Assembly: GCA_009911035.1 (NCBI GenBank)
Contig: QXWO01000009.1
Location: 62,001-126,000 of the forward strand
DNA length: 64,000 nt
From: Lachnospiraceae bacterium
GTDB lineage: Bacteria > Bacillota > Clostridia > Lachnospirales > Lachnospiraceae
Direction: 5' to 3'
Below, in pieces: positions 15,948 to 26,021 of this stretch. Position 1 is the stretch's first letter, and the number at the start of each line of letters is the position of its first letter. The notes beneath the pieces are model-generated. The model searched no databases and was not told where the DNA came from. It saw only the letters and a program-made list of their open reading frames with translations. A program made the position numbers and the translations under genes.

Positions 15948-17795
15948 TTGGATAAACATAAGCTTTTAAAGCAGTATTTTGGATATGACGCCTTCAGGGA
16001 AGGGCAGGAATTTCTTATTGACAGTATTCTGGAGGGGCGGGATGTGCTTGGAATTATGCCTACAGGGGCAGGAAAGTCCATTTGCTATCAGGTGCCGGCC
16101 CTTATGATGGAGGGGATCACGCTGGTGATTTCACCTTTGATTTCGCTTATGAAGGATCAGGTGGAGGGTTTGAATCAGGCCGGGGTACATGCAGCTTATT
16201 TAAACAGCTCCCTGACGCCGGGGCAGTACAGGAAGGCGCTTGGCTATGCCAGAGAAGGCAGGTATCCCATTATTTATGTGGCGCCGGAGCGTCTCCTGAC
16301 GGAGGAATTTCTGGATTTTGCATTACATACTTCCATTGCCATGGTGGCCGTGGATGAAGCCCACTGTGTCTCCCAGTGGGGACAGGATTTCCGGCCAAGT
16401 TATCTGAAAATTGTAGATTTTATCGGCAGGATGAAGGCCCGGCCTGTGGTGGCGGCTTTTACGGCTACGGCCACGAAGGAGGTAAAAGAAGACATTATTT
16501 CTATTTTGATGCTCCGGGAACCAGCCCTTATGACCACAGGATTTGACAGGCAGAACTTATATTTTGGCGTGATGACGCCGAAAAACAGATATGAGACGAT
16601 AAGGAGTTATCTGGAAAGCCACAGGAAGGACAGCGGGATCATTTATTGTCTGACAAGGAAAGTGGTGGAGGAGGTTTGTGAAAAGCTTGCCGATGATGGT
16701 TTTCCGGTGACAAGGTATCATGCGGGATTAAGCGATGCGGAGAGGAAGCACAATCAGGAGGATTTTATCTACGACAGGAAGCCTGTCATGGTAGCCACTA
16801 ACGCCTTTGGCATGGGAATTGACAAATCTAATGTGCGGTTCGTGTTCCACTATGGGATGCCTAAGAATCTGGAGTCCTATTATCAGGAAGCGGGGCGGGC
16901 AGGGCGTGACGGTCAGCCTGCGGAATGTTTCCTCTTATATAACGGGCAGGACGTGATCACCAATCAGTATTTTATAGAAAATAACCAGGACAATCAGGAA
17001 CTTGACAGTCTGACCAGAGGGCTTGTCATGGAGAGGGACAGGGAACGGCTCCGGAAGATGACATTCTACTGTTTTACCAATGAATGCCTGCGGGATTATA
17101 TTTTAAGATATTTCGGGGAATATGGCAAAAATTACTGCGGCAACTGCTCCAACTGTTTAAGCCAGTTTGAGACGGTGGAAGTGACCCAGCAGGTCAAAAT
17201 CATCATTGGGTGCGTCAGGGAGTGCCGCCAGCGGTATGGTACCAATGTGATCATCGAGACTGTCCACGGAGCGGACACGGCAAAGATACGGGGATACCGG
17301 ATGAACAAAAATCCTTTTTACGGGGAGCTTTCGGAGGTGCCCGTTTACCGCCTGAGGCAAATGGTGAATTATCTGGTGCTGAACGAATATCTGGCAGTGA
17401 CTAATGATGAATATGCTATTGTAAAGCTGACGGACAAATCAGGACTCATCCTTAATGAGGAGGAGCCCGTTATCATGAAGATAGCAAAGGAACAGACCCG
17501 TCCGGTAAAGGAAGCGGCAGGCAGAAAAGGAAGGAGAGAATCCGGCAAAAAGACCATGGATGTGGAACTTTCGGGAAGCGACGAGCTTTTGTTTGAGAGA
17601 TTAAGGGGCCTTCGGACGGAAATTGCAAAAGAAGAAAAAGTACCTCCTTATGTGGTATTTTCCGACAAGACGCTGACCCACATGTGTTTGTCGAGACCGA
17701 AAACGAAAGAACAGATGCTGGCCGTGGCCGGTGTAGGGGAATATAAATATGAGAAGTACGGCGAGAGATTTTTAGACTGTATCGGAAGAGGATGA
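15948..17795 (+). CDS. recQ: ATP-dependent DNA helicase RecQ
   Basis: 615 residues from TTG 15948, chosen because AGAAGGA (15933-15939) is 8 bases upstream; a GTG at 15930 is also in frame. Superfamily 2 motifs are complete: GIMPTGAGKS (Walker A, near residue 42), VDEAHCVSQWGQDFR, AFTATATKEV, and QEAGRAGRDGQP (motif VI). The RecQ-Ct zinc site is visible as CLRDY, CGNCSNC near residue 400. A C-terminal HRDC domain (about 540-615, LFERLRGLRTEIAKEEKVPPYV) is present. It is a 3'-5' helicase for recombination repair. It follows the structured element; no partner gene is obvious. Confidence 0.95.
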   Translation: MDKHKLLKQYFGYDAFREGQEFLIDSILEGRDVLGIMPTGAGKSICYQVPALMMEGITLVISPLISLMKDQVEGLNQAGVHAAYLNSSLTPGQYRKALGYAREGRYPIIYVAPERLLTEEFLDFALHTSIAMVAVDEAHCVSQWGQDFRPSYLKIVDFIGRMKARPVVAAFTATATKEVKEDIISILMLREPALMTTGFDRQNLYFGVMTPKNRYETIRSYLESHRKDSGIIYCLTRKVVEEVCEKLADDGFPVTRYHAGLSDAERKHNQEDFIYDRKPVMVATNAFGMGIDKSNVRFVFHYGMPKNLESYYQEAGRAGRDGQPAECFLLYNGQDVITNQYFIENNQDNQELDSLTRGLVMERDRERLRKMTFYCFTNECLRDYILRYFGEYGKNYCGNCSNCLSQFETVEVTQQVKIIIGCVRECRQRYGTNVIIETVHGADTAKIRGYRMNKNPFYGELSEVPVYRLRQMVNYLVLNEYLAVTNDEYAIVKLTDKSGLILNEEEPVIMKIAKEQTRPVKEAAGRKGRRESGKKTMDVELSGSDELLFERLRGLRTEIAKEEKVPPYVVFSDKTLTHMCLSRPKTKEQMLAVAGVGEYKYEKYGERFLDCIGRG

Positions 17796-17854
17796 AGCGG
17801 GCGGCGCTGTCATCTTAAGGATAGTGGTTCAGGCAGGGAGGGTTTGGATAAGTA

Positions 17855-19435
17855 ATGAAATTTTTAAGAAGACTGTGCTATTTTTTGATGGCACTGATGA
17901 TAGCTTTATGTGCATTGATCACCCTGTGTGCTTTAAGGCCGGATTTGACGGAAGCAATAGGAAATCTGGTAGATCCTGACAGGAAAAGGGTGGAAGTTTC
18001 TGCTGACAGTCCGATCCAGGCAGGTACGCCGCCCGGCGGCGGGGAAGTTCATTCCTGGGAGAGGGAACCGGAAAATGACACGCCAGGCGGGGGTGAGCTT
18101 TACCCGGAAAACAGCGGGCAGTCCGTGGCAGGAACAACAGGCACAAAAGGGGAGGCTTATGAGACCGGACAGGGAGCGGGATATGCACAGGCCGGGGAGG
18201 AAGGGCTTGTAAGCGATATCAGCCCGGAGTATGTCACACCGGATGAGGCAGATGTGCTGATACCCGATAAGGTATCGGGGAAGAACGGTTATCAGAAAAT
18301 TGAGGATGAGGGAGGCGAGATCGGGGACGAGGCGGCTGACCAGCTTCTTGCCCAGATCAGTCAGGGAAATACCGGGGACGGGCTTGTCTTTGACCCGGTC
18401 TATTATCCTTATTATGCTATGCTTGACGAAAAGGGAAAGCACATGTACCGTCAGATCTATGCAAATGCCAATGACCTTTTTCAGGCATTTGCGCCTGTGG
18501 AGGATGTGACGGCGCCCCAGCTTCGGACGATTTTTGCCGCCGTTTACAATGACCACCCGGAACTGTTCTGGCTGGAGACGGCCTATTACGGTAAGTACAG
18601 AAGAAACGGCCAGTGTGTGGAAATCGACCTTCGGTTTAACCGGACGGCACAGAACCTTGAAGGGGAAAAGGCAGTTTTCCTGGCCCAGGCAGATGGGATA
18701 CTGGCCCAGGCAGGGACGCTTGGAAGTAATTATGAAAAGGAGCGGTTTATCCACGATACCTTGATTGACAGGATATCCTATAATATGGGAGCAGAGATGA
18801 ACCAAAGCGCATATAGTGCGCTGGTAAACGGGCAGACAGTCTGTGCCGGATATGCCAGAGCCTTTCAGTATTTATTACAGCAGTTGGGAATTCCCTGTTA
18901 CTACTGTACCGGATATGCAGGGGAAAGCCATGCCTGGAATATTGTGTCCCTTGAGGACGGCTTTTACAATGTGGATGCCACATGGGATGACACGGAAGGG
19001 GGCAGGTATGACTATTTCAACAAGACAGATGGAGACTTTGCGGATACCCATATCCGGCAGGAGTTAGCCGTATATCTTCCTCCCTGCAACGGCCAGATGT
19101 ACCGGAATCAGGAGCAGAGTGCCGAAAATTTAAGGAATCTTGGAGATGTGGGACTGACAGAAAACGATATTGTATATTCCCTTTCCGGCTATTATACAAA
19201 CTGCGGCAGTCAGATTACAGCGGCCGGGAGCGGCGCTTATGAATTTTATACAGTGGCGGATGGAGGAGCACTGATGCAGGAGATTTACCAGGCATACCAG
19301 AGTGACGATTATAAACAGGGATATATGGAAAATGCCATGACTGCCATAGGGGCGTCAGTATGTGAAATGAATCTGGATGTGGAAGAACTGGCCGGGGACA
19401 GGTATTTGATCGTCCATAAGGTGAACTTAAGATAA
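17855..19435 (+). CDS. Anchored transglutaminase-like domain protein
   Basis: 526 residues. A signal-anchor segment occupies residues 8-28, followed by a low-complexity Gly/Glu/Pro-rich stretch (about 45-150) that looks like a flexible wall spacer. The transglutaminase/cysteine-protease core is near 290-390 with the full triad: Cys in NGQTVCAGYARAF (about 329), His in ESHAWNIV (about 358), Asp in YNVDATWDD (about 374). Such extracellular proteins cleave or cross-link peptides, often in the envelope; the substrate is unknown. It starts 60 bases after recQ and may share its transcript. Confidence 0.82.
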   Translation: MKFLRRLCYFLMALMIALCALITLCALRPDLTEAIGNLVDPDRKRVEVSADSPIQAGTPPGGGEVHSWEREPENDTPGGGELYPENSGQSVAGTTGTKGEAYETGQGAGYAQAGEEGLVSDISPEYVTPDEADVLIPDKVSGKNGYQKIEDEGGEIGDEAADQLLAQISQGNTGDGLVFDPVYYPYYAMLDEKGKHMYRQIYANANDLFQAFAPVEDVTAPQLRTIFAAVYNDHPELFWLETAYYGKYRRNGQCVEIDLRFNRTAQNLEGEKAVFLAQADGILAQAGTLGSNYEKERFIHDTLIDRISYNMGAEMNQSAYSALVNGQTVCAGYARAFQYLLQQLGIPCYYCTGYAGESHAWNIVSLEDGFYNVDATWDDTEGGRYDYFNKTDGDFADTHIRQELAVYLPPCNGQMYRNQEQSAENLRNLGDVGLTENDIVYSLSGYYTNCGSQITAAGSGAYEFYTVADGGALMQEIYQAYQSDDYKQGYMENAMTAIGASVCEMNLDVEELAGDRYLIVHKVNLR

Positions 19436-19547
19436 AAGCATTTTTTGCATAGCGCATCGCAGGGAAAACGATACTGATATTGGAAAAGTGTGGTATACTA
19501 ATTGTAACCTATAATAAGCAGGAGACAGGTAAGGAGGTTTCGCCGGC

Positions 19548-20387
19548 ATGAAGTTTACGAAGATGCATGGATGCGGCAATGATTATATTTATGTGGACGG
19601 GGCACAGGAACAGGTCAGTAAGGACAGGAAGCCGGAAATTGTAAGACGGCTCAGTGACAGGCATTTTGGAGTCGGGGGGGATGGGGTCATTTTTATCAAT
19701 CCGTCCAGGGAAGCTGATTTCGAGATGGAGATGTACAATATGGACGGTTCCCGGGCGGAAATGTGCGGCAACGGAATCCGGTGTGTGGCGAAGTTCGTGT
19801 ATGATAAGGGCCTTACGGACAAGACTTCGATCAGCGTGATCAGTTGCGGCAAGATAAAATATCTGGATTTGAACATTGAGGGCGGCAGGGTATCGACTGT
19901 AAAAGTCAATATGGGCTCTCCCATACTGAAAGCGGCGGACATTCCGGTATTGTCCGAAAAGGAGGAAGTGATCGGGGAACAGATCGAGGTGGACGGCCGG
20001 ACTTATGAAATGACATGCGTTTCCATGGGAAATCCTCATGCAGTTATTTTCATGGATGAAGTGTCAGACCTTCCCCTTGAAAAAATCGGACCTTCTTTTG
20101 AGAACCATAAACGTTTTCCCAATCGTATCAACACAGAGTTCGTCAAAATTCTGGATGATGAAAATGTAGAGATGCGCGTCTGGGAGCGGGGCACGGGAGA
20201 AACGTTAGCCTGCGGAACCGGCGCCTGCGCTGTGGCTGCGGCCTGTGTGCGGAACGGTTTGACGAAGGACGGGGTCACTGTTAAACTATTAGGCGGCAGT
20301 CTGCAAATCAAGTGGGACCGGGAAGCTGACCTTATTTATATGACAGGCCCGGCTGTTACGGTATTTGAAGGAGAAATTGAAATATAA
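19548..20387 (+). CDS. dapF: Diaminopimelate epimerase
   Basis: 279 residues, normal length. ATG 19548 follows AAGGAGGT. Both catalytic cysteines are present in their signature contexts: MCGNGIRC near residue 72 and ACGTGACA near residue 223; FTKMHGCGNDYIYVDG is the family N-terminus. It interconverts LL- and meso-diaminopimelate for lysine and peptidoglycan. It is directly followed by dapL, so the two-step end of the aminotransferase branch is encoded together. Confidence 0.97.
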   Translation: MKFTKMHGCGNDYIYVDGAQEQVSKDRKPEIVRRLSDRHFGVGGDGVIFINPSREADFEMEMYNMDGSRAEMCGNGIRCVAKFVYDKGLTDKTSISVISCGKIKYLDLNIEGGRVSTVKVNMGSPILKAADIPVLSEKEEVIGEQIEVDGRTYEMTCVSMGNPHAVIFMDEVSDLPLEKIGPSFENHKRFPNRINTEFVKILDDENVEMRVWERGTGETLACGTGACAVAAACVRNGLTKDGVTVKLLGGSLQIKWDREADLIYMTGPAVTVFEGEIEI

Positions 20388-20465
20388 AATCATTTTTTGT
20401 GCGTCCATGCATCCTTACAGGACAGCAGTCTGGATGTACAGAGAATAAATCAGGAGGAAAATAAA

Positions 20466-21680
20466 ATGTTTAAAATCAACGACAACTATTTAAAGCTTCC
20501 GGGAAGTTATCTCTTTTCGACCATAGGGAAAAAGGTAAACGCATATGCGGCGGCCAACCCGGACAGGAAAATTATCCGTCTGGGCATTGGAGATGTGACC
20601 CAGCCGCTGGCGCCGGCGATCATAACAGCCCTTCACGGGGCGGTGGATGAAATGGCGAAGGCGGAGACATTCAAAGGCTATGCACCCGACCTTGGCTATG
20701 ACTTCTTAAGAAATGCCGTTGCAGAGAATGACTATAAGGCAAGGGGATGTGAAATTGCCCCAGATGAAATTTTCATCTCCGACGGCGCAAAATGTGATTC
20801 GGGAAATATTCAGGAAATATTCAGCGTGGATAATAAAATTGCCGTCTGCGACCCGGTATACCCGGTATATGTGGACACCAATGTGATGGCGGGAAGGACC
20901 GGGGTCTATGACAGCGCGAAAGAAACCTGGAGCGATGTCATCTACATGCCCTGTCTGGCGGAAAATGATTTTGCCCCGGAACTGCCAAAGGAAACACCTG
21001 ATTTGATTTACCTGTGCTTCCCCAATAACCCTACAGGCTCCACAATTACAAAGGCCCGGCTTCAGGAGTGGGTGGATTATGCAAATAAAGTGGGAGCTGT
21101 GATTATTTACGATGCGGCTTACGAGGCGTATATTTCAGAAGAAGACGTGCCCCATTCTATTTATGAGTGTGAAGGTGCCAGGACCTGTGCCATTGAACTT
21201 CATTCTTTTTCCAAAAATGCAGGATTTACAGGGGTCCGCCTTGGCTATACCGTAATACCCAAAGATTTGAAGTGCGGTGATGTTTCTTTACATTCCCTGT
21301 GGGCAAGGAGACACGGGACCAAATACAACGGCGCCCCTTATATCGTGCAGCGTGCAGGGGAAGCGGTATACTCCCAGGAAGGAAAAGCCCAGCTAAAACA
21401 GCAGGTTGCCTATTATATGAACAATGCAAAATACATTTTAGAGGGCTTAAAAAGCGCAGGCTACACTGTGTCAGGCGGCGTGAATGCCCCTTACATCTGG
21501 CTCAAAGCGCCGGAGGGAATGACAAGCTGGGAATTCTTTGACTATCTCCTTGAGAAGGCAAATGTGGTGGGTACACCGGGGTCAGGCTTCGGGCCCAGCG
21601 GCGAGACTTATTTCAGGCTGACTGCTTTTGGAAGCTACGAAAATACAGTGGAAGCCATAGACAGGATCAAAGCATTATAG
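20466..21680 (+). CDS. dapL: LL-diaminopimelate aminotransferase
   Basis: 404 residues. ATG 20466 is fixed by CAGGAGGAAAATAAA and gives [17 protein letters not shown], the standard DapL start. The fold type I motifs [12 protein letters not shown] and the PLP lysine in [15 protein letters not shown] (about residue 247) are intact. It converts tetrahydrodipicolinate and glutamate directly to LL-diaminopimelate, bypassing the acyl-blocked steps. Pairing with dapF 78 bases upstream is common in Clostridia. Confidence 0.96.
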   Translation: MFKINDNYLKLPGSYLFSTIGKKVNAYAAANPDRKIIRLGIGDVTQPLAPAIITALHGAVDEMAKAETFKGYAPDLGYDFLRNAVAENDYKARGCEIAPDEIFISDGAKCDSGNIQEIFSVDNKIAVCDPVYPVYVDTNVMAGRTGVYDSAKETWSDVIYMPCLAENDFAPELPKETPDLIYLCFPNNPTGSTITKARLQEWVDYANKVGAVIIYDAAYEAYISEEDVPHSIYECEGARTCAIELHSFSKNAGFTGVRLGYTVIPKDLKCGDVSLHSLWARRHGTKYNGAPYIVQRAGEAVYSQEGKAQLKQQVAYYMNNAKYILEGLKSAGYTVSGGVNAPYIWLKAPEGMTSWEFFDYLLEKANVVGTPGSGFGPSGETYFRLTAFGSYENTVEAIDRIKAL

Positions 21681-21715
21681 AAAAAGGCGCGGACGGCTAT
21701 GAAGGGCTGTCCTTA

Positions 21716-21755
21716 CATAATAACGGATAGCACGCTTCGCGGGCTGTCTTATGTT
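21716..21755 (-). repeat. Dispersed stem-loop repeat, diverged copy F
   Basis: Read on the minus strand it gives AACATAAGACAGCCCGC, loop GAA, GCGTGCTATCCGTTAT. It aligns with the other copies at the CGCG-AGCGTG core and keeps a hairpin although several bases differ. It lies just after dapL. This is the weakest family member. Confidence 0.5.
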
Positions 21756-21861
21756 AAAAAGAGTTGTTACCGGAAGGGGCATAAACGGTTTTCCTTCCGG
21801 CAGCAACTTTTTCCATAAAATGACCCAGCCTGGCTCGTATCAGAAGAAGAGGGAGGAAAAT

Positions 21862-22437
21862 GTGAACGAACGGGAATTTGAAGAAGCTGTGGCACGTATG
21901 GTAAAGGGGGATAAGACCGGACTGAAAGTGATATACGAAAACTATGCAGGATATATTTACCGGATTATCTACGAGGTGTTACAGAGTAAGGAAAATACAG
22001 AAGATGTCACCAGCGAGTTTTTTATCAGACTGTGGGACAAGGCGGAGCAGTTTAAACCCGGCAGCGGCCATAAAGGGTATCTGGCATCAATGGCCAGAAA
22101 TCTTGCCATTGATTTTCTGCGGAAGCATAAAAGGGAAGAACTGACCGCACTGATGCAGGATTTGGGAACTGAGCCGGAGACGGAAGAAAAACGGAGTACG
22201 AAAATTCATCAGGCCCATAGCGGTAATAGCAGTGTGGAGCAGGAAGCTTTGGGAAATCTGACCATTGAGCAGGCGCTTGCCTCGCTTAAACCTGCGGAGC
22301 GGCAGATAGTCAGTTTTAAGGTCCTCGGTGAGATGACCTTTAAGGAAATTGCGCAATGTATGGATATTCCCATGGGAACTGTGACATGGAAGTACCAGAA
22401 TGCCATGAAAAAGTTAAGGAGGTGTGGATATGAATAA
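21862..22437 (+). CDS. RNA polymerase sigma-70 factor, ECF type
   Basis: 191 residues from GTG 21862, preceded by GGGAGG at 21851-21856; a longer frame upstream is unlikely to be translated. Region 2 covers about residues 20-90 (LKVIYENYAGYIYRIIY, then DVTSEFFIRLWDKA) and region 4 about 130-188 (LKPAERQIVSFKVLGEMTFKEIAQCM with MGTVTWKYQNAMKKLRR). ECF factors direct polymerase to a small stress or envelope regulon and are held by an anti-sigma partner, here the overlapping next gene. The signal and the target promoters are not visible. Confidence 0.92.
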   Translation: MNEREFEEAVARMVKGDKTGLKVIYENYAGYIYRIIYEVLQSKENTEDVTSEFFIRLWDKAEQFKPGSGHKGYLASMARNLAIDFLRKHKREELTALMQDLGTEPETEEKRSTKIHQAHSGNSSVEQEALGNLTIEQALASLKPAERQIVSFKVLGEMTFKEIAQCMDIPMGTVTWKYQNAMKKLRRCGYE

Positions 22438-23176
22438 GAATTTCGAGCAGGCATATAAAGAACTGGCTCAAAATGAAGTGCCCGATTTGTGGGACAGAAT
22501 CGAAGCCGGACTGAAAGAAAAATCCGCACCTGCAAAGAAGGACATACAGGAAGAAAAGTATACCCAGAAAATGGAAGAAAGTAAGGCACAATCTCCGGTC
22601 AAAGGCGGGATTGGGCCAGTAATAAAAATATTAAAAAGATATTCTGCCCTGGCGGCCGCGGCAGTGTGCGCAGCAGTTGTCATTCCGGCTGCTTTGTTTC
22701 TGGGGCGCAATGGGAACCTTTCCGGAAGCAATATGGAAGCAATATCGGCTGCACCGGAAGAAGCCTTGGAAACAGCGGAGGAAGCCGCACTGGAAGAAGC
22801 TGTGGGAGAAGCAGAAGAAGCTGTGGAAAATGCAGAGGAAGGGGGCGCAGGTACGACCGAAGATATGGCCAGAAGTACTGCAGGCTTAAAGGAAGAAATG
22901 AAACAGAGCAGTAAGGAGGAAAAGGAATCCGCACAGGGAACAGTATTTGCTCATGTGTTGATAGAAGTAAAGGATGCTGTCAAAGGAAAAACTGTGCAGG
23001 ATGGAAGCTGGTATCATGTTACAGTAAAGGAAGACCCTTCCGGGTATTTAAAGGCAGAGGAGCAGATTACCGTTTTTGTGCCAGCGCATTCATCCATAGC
23101 ACTTGTACAGGGAAAGACCTTTGAGGTGGATATGACTTATGAAAAAGAGGAAGGATACTTTACCTGTACTGACTAA
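22430..23176 (+). CDS. Probable membrane anti-sigma factor
   Basis: 248 residues from ATG 22430 with AGGAGG at 22417-22422; it overlaps the sigma gene by 8 bases, so the two are made together. Cytoplasmic N-terminus of ~65 residues (EQAYKELAQNEVPDLWDRIEAG), one membrane segment at about 70-92 (Ala/Val-rich), then an external Glu/Ala-rich coiled-coil-like stretch (105-165) and a compact C-terminal domain (175-248). The N-terminal DLWDRIEAGL motif is common in anti-sigma proteins of Lachnospiraceae that lack a zinc-binding HCC motif. Role inferred from position and topology. Confidence 0.75.
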   Translation: MNKNFEQAYKELAQNEVPDLWDRIEAGLKEKSAPAKKDIQEEKYTQKMEESKAQSPVKGGIGPVIKILKRYSALAAAAVCAAVVIPAALFLGRNGNLSGSNMEAISAAPEEALETAEEAALEEAVGEAEEAVENAEEGGAGTTEDMARSTAGLKEEMKQSSKEEKESAQGTVFAHVLIEVKDAVKGKTVQDGSWYHVTVKEDPSGYLKAEEQITVFVPAHSSIALVQGKTFEVDMTYEKEEGYFTCTD

Positions 23177-23235
23177 GTACCATAAACAGGCTGACGGCTG
23201 ACCGCCATATATTTGTTCCAGGAGATTTTACTATG

Positions 23236-23272
23236 AGAGCTAAGCGGCCACAAGCGTGCCAGCTTATTGTAA
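23236..23272 (-). repeat. Dispersed stem-loop repeat, copy E
   Basis: On the minus strand it starts TTACAATAAGCTGGCACGC and closes with GTGGCCGCT. AGCTGGCAC pairs with GTGGCCGCT around GCTT; the stem bases differ from copy A but the hairpin is kept. It begins in the T-run of the terminator of the gene at 23333-23716. Confidence 0.65.
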
Positions 23273-23273
23273 C

Positions 23274-23313
23274 AAAAGCCGGGCAGGGAGCACTTACACT
23301 CCCGCCCGGCTTT
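23274..23313. terminator. Bidirectional terminator between convergent genes
   Basis: GCCGGGC-GGGAG and CTCCC-GCCCGGC form a long G+C-rich stem with T/A runs on both sides, so it can end transcription from the sigma/anti-sigma operon and from the minus-strand membrane protein gene. Confidence 0.88.
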
Positions 23314-23332
23314 ATCCCGTCTTATATGTTGT

Positions 23333-23716
23333 TTACTGGGGACCAATATATTCCGCATCACCAAGTCCAAGAATCAGAACAAAGATGGTGTTCAGGAATA
23401 CAAGTCCGATACCAAATCCGGTACCTTTGCCAAAAGCTTTTGCAAGCTTGATGAACAGTATAATCATCACTACAAAGTTGGCACAAGGCACAAATGTAAG
23501 CAAAAACAGCCATCCATTGCCCCATGCTATGTCAAAAAGACAGTACTGGGAATAGAACGGTATCAGGCAGCCCCATCCCGGTTTGCCTGCTTTTACGAAA
23601 ATCTTCCACATTGCCACCAGAGTCAGAACTCCGATTACAAGACAGATGATTGAGTATACAGCCACTACGCCGGTGCTTATTGCGTTGGTCATCATATCAA
23701 GTGAATCATATTCCAT
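23333..23716 (-). CDS. Small membrane protein, DUF5684-like
   Basis: 127 residues from the ATG at 23716, preceded by GGGAGGAG. Four hydrophobic segments span most of the chain, with the sequence MWKIFVKAGKPGWGCLIPFYSQY near residue 40, a pattern I associate with DUF5684 proteins, which often occur near signal peptidases or as stand-alone genes. Function unknown. A strong terminator follows. Confidence 0.75.
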   Translation of the reverse strand: MEYDSLDMMTNAISTGVVAVYSIICLVIGVLTLVAMWKIFVKAGKPGWGCLIPFYSQYCLFDIAWGNGWLFLLTFVPCANFVVMIILFIKLAKAFGKGTGFGIGLVFLNTIFVLILGLGDAEYIGPQ

Positions 23717-23812
23717 TTTTACTCCTCCCTTCATAAGATTATTTTTTCTATACTTATTTATAATATAGGAAGAAGACGTTCATGTCAATTTTCCAAAAGT
23801 ACTACTTAGAGA

Positions 23813-25762
23813 TTATATCCGGTTCAGTTCTTCAAATTTGCCCTTAAGCTCATCGGAAACTTCACCGATCATGGTTGCGGATGCTGCAATTTCCTGGGTG
23901 CTGGCCGCAAGATTGCTGATCCGTTCATTTACTTCGTCCACGATGTGTATCAGGTGCTGGGACTCCCCGGCAAGCTTGTCCATGGCAACTACGATCTCAT
24001 TTTTGTTTTTATTGCTGTCCTGGGCCGTATCCTTGCTGGAGTCGCTTAAGCTCTTTATTTCCTGGGCCACAACGGCAAACCCTTTGCCGGCTTCACCTGC
24101 CCTTGCGGCTTCAATAGAAGCGTTTAAGGAGAGCAGGTTGGTCTGGCTGGCGACCTGGGTAATACTGTTGTTATTTTTCTCAAGCTGCATCAGCAGATCA
24201 TTGATTGTCTGGAAGGAATCCTTCATGCTGTTGCAGAATTCCACCACATCCAGCATGGCAGAGCTGATATTGCTGCTCTCCTCAGCATTTGAATTGTTGC
24301 CGCATACCATCTCCCCGATGGAAATGTTAAGGGCAGCAAAACTCTCGTTTGCCTCCGCCACCATGGTGCTGATGACGTCGTTTTTATGCTGGATTTCTAT
24401 ATTCTTTTCCTCGATTTGTCTGGAAATCTCCTGCACTTCTTCCTTTTCCCGTTCTACTCGGCCTTTTATGTAATGGATGCAGTTCTGTTTATTATTGCAG
24501 TCATTATAAATTGCAGCCGCCATGTCCTTACATGTTTTATATCCGCAGGCACTGCAGTCTATAGACCTATCTTCTTCGGTATGTTTGTGCATGGAGCGGA
24601 AAATCCCGTTCAGTTCTGCGGCACCTGGATAACTTATGGCATTGCCCCGGGATTTGTCTGTATATTTTCTGTAAAAGTCGTTGATATCAAGAGCCCGGAA
24701 CTGGCGGTTAAGACTGGCAAGGCGCTGTTTCGGGCTTAACTTTGCACCCCATGCGCCGCGGTGTTTTTTGCTGGATGCTTTGATCCGCTGTATCTCATAA
24801 AGGGTATCTTCCGTACGGCTCTTTTCCTCTTCGATCCCGGTTCCGTAAATGCATCCCTGAGAGCAGTTTAAGGCGTCCACCATGAAGGGAAGTTCCTTAT
24901 TTCCAAGTACCCGCTTTTTATAATTTTCCAGAAATTCATAGGCATGTTTTTCCCCTTCGATCTGGCGTATGAATACCTCCGCCCCGCAGAACCAGTAGAC
25001 ATTTTCCTTTAAGCCGCCCGGCATGGGATAGATGGAGCCAAGCCCATACTCGATTTCGTCACTGACAGGCCCGGCTTTGATGTTGTTTTTGCGCACATAA
25101 GCCATTAAGTGGTTGAAGGTGACATTGTAGGATACATAGCCTTTGTTGTTTTCATCCATGATTTCGTCTTTTTTGGCAATGCAGGGGCTTATGAAAGCAA
25201 GTTTATCTGTAATTTTCATGTACTTTTTGGCATAGATGGCTGCGCACATCAGCGGACTCTGCACAGGCACAAGTTTTGGGATCAGTTCCGGGATATAATG
25301 TTCCACATAATTGACAACTGCCGGACAGGGCTGGGAGATCCCTCCCGTAAAGTGATGCTCAGTGATATATTTCACATAGCCCCATGTGGTGATATCCGCC
25401 CCGAAGCTGACGCTGATAATGCGGTTTACTCCCATTTTCTTTAAGCCGCCCAGAACCGCTTTGTACTCTCCGGGATAGTTTGCCGCAAATGCCGGGGCCA
25501 GCAAAAGAGATATCTTTATGCCTTTTTTCAAATCCGCAAAAAAGGCTTCTGTATCATCCAAAAACTCCCTTGCATCATGCTCACAGGCGTCAAAGCAGGC
25601 ACCGCAGGCAATGCATTTATCCCCGTCTACCTGGATGATCTGTCGGCCGTCCATTTCCACAGCCTTATTAGCTGTAATGACGGGACAGACGGAAATGCAT
25701 TTGTTGCAGCCTATGCACTTTTCATTTGTAAATATCATTCCTTTCTGGTTTTCCTTTGTCAT
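23813..25762 (-). CDS. Sensory-type [FeFe] hydrogenase with chemoreceptor-like signalling domain
   Basis: 649 residues from ATG 25762 (GGAGGG 7 bases before it). Order of parts: two 4Fe-4S ferredoxin motifs (Cys 16, 19, 22, 26 and 50, 53, 56, 60); hydrogenase H-cluster domain with Cys146 (SQPCPAVV), Cys194 ([11 protein letters not shown]), Cys300 and Cys304 (NCSQGC); a further Cys cluster (CSACGYKTC) near 400; a coiled coil; and a C-terminal methyl-accepting-protein signalling region ([20 protein letters not shown]). The proton-relay Cys of catalytic enzymes is Pro145 here, as expected of a sensor with low turnover. No membrane segment is seen, so it is cytosolic. It likely senses H2 or redox state; its partner is not in the window. 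Confidence 0.88.
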   Translation of the reverse strand: MTKENQKGMIFTNEKCIGCNKCISVCPVITANKAVEMDGRQIIQVDGDKCIACGACFDACEHDAREFLDDTEAFFADLKKGIKISLLLAPAFAANYPGEYKAVLGGLKKMGVNRIISVSFGADITTWGYVKYITEHHFTGGISQPCPAVVNYVEHYIPELIPKLVPVQSPLMCAAIYAKKYMKITDKLAFISPCIAKKDEIMDENNKGYVSYNVTFNHLMAYVRKNNIKAGPVSDEIEYGLGSIYPMPGGLKENVYWFCGAEVFIRQIEGEKHAYEFLENYKKRVLGNKELPFMVDALNCSQGCIYGTGIEEEKSRTEDTLYEIQRIKASSKKHRGAWGAKLSPKQRLASLNRQFRALDINDFYRKYTDKSRGNAISYPGAAELNGIFRSMHKHTEEDRSIDCSACGYKTCKDMAAAIYNDCNNKQNCIHYIKGRVEREKEEVQEISRQIEEKNIEIQHKNDVISTMVAEANESFAALNISIGEMVCGNNSNAEESSNISSAMLDVVEFCNSMKDSFQTINDLLMQLEKNNNSITQVASQTNLLSLNASIEAARAGEAGKGFAVVAQEIKSLSDSSKDTAQDSNKNKNEIVVAMDKLAGESQHLIHIVDEVNERISNLAASTQEIAASATMIGEVSDELKGKFEELNRI

Positions 25763-25784
25763 TGTTACGCCCTCCATAAACATT

Positions 25785-26000
25785 ACTTATTAGAGATTCT
25801 TTTTTTCCTGTCTGCCGCACTTATTTTGGAATATTATATCATAATCTTTTCTTTTTTCATAGATGACTGAAAAAATTATATGGAATATGTTAATAGATTA
25901 TAAAATAAAAAAATATTATATAAATTAAATTAAAATATTGTAAATAGTTGCGGCAGTCTTTCTTTTTTTTACAAAAAGATGTAAAATAGTTAAATTATTT
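25785..26000. other. Very AT-rich divergent intergenic region
   Basis: The gap between the divergent hydrogenase and exporter genes is unusually AT-rich, especially 25860-25960, with runs of A and T and few G or C. It must hold both promoters, but no single hexamer pair stands out. I see no gene in it. Confidence 0.5.
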
Positions 26001-26021
26001 AAAAGGAAGAAGGAAAAGAAA

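Noticed and set aside
22666-22934. Frames of 70-84 residues rich in Arg/Lys or Pro/Leu
   Set aside because: They are alternative phases of the Glu/Ala-rich segment of the anti-sigma gene, where the repetitive codons keep all frames open.
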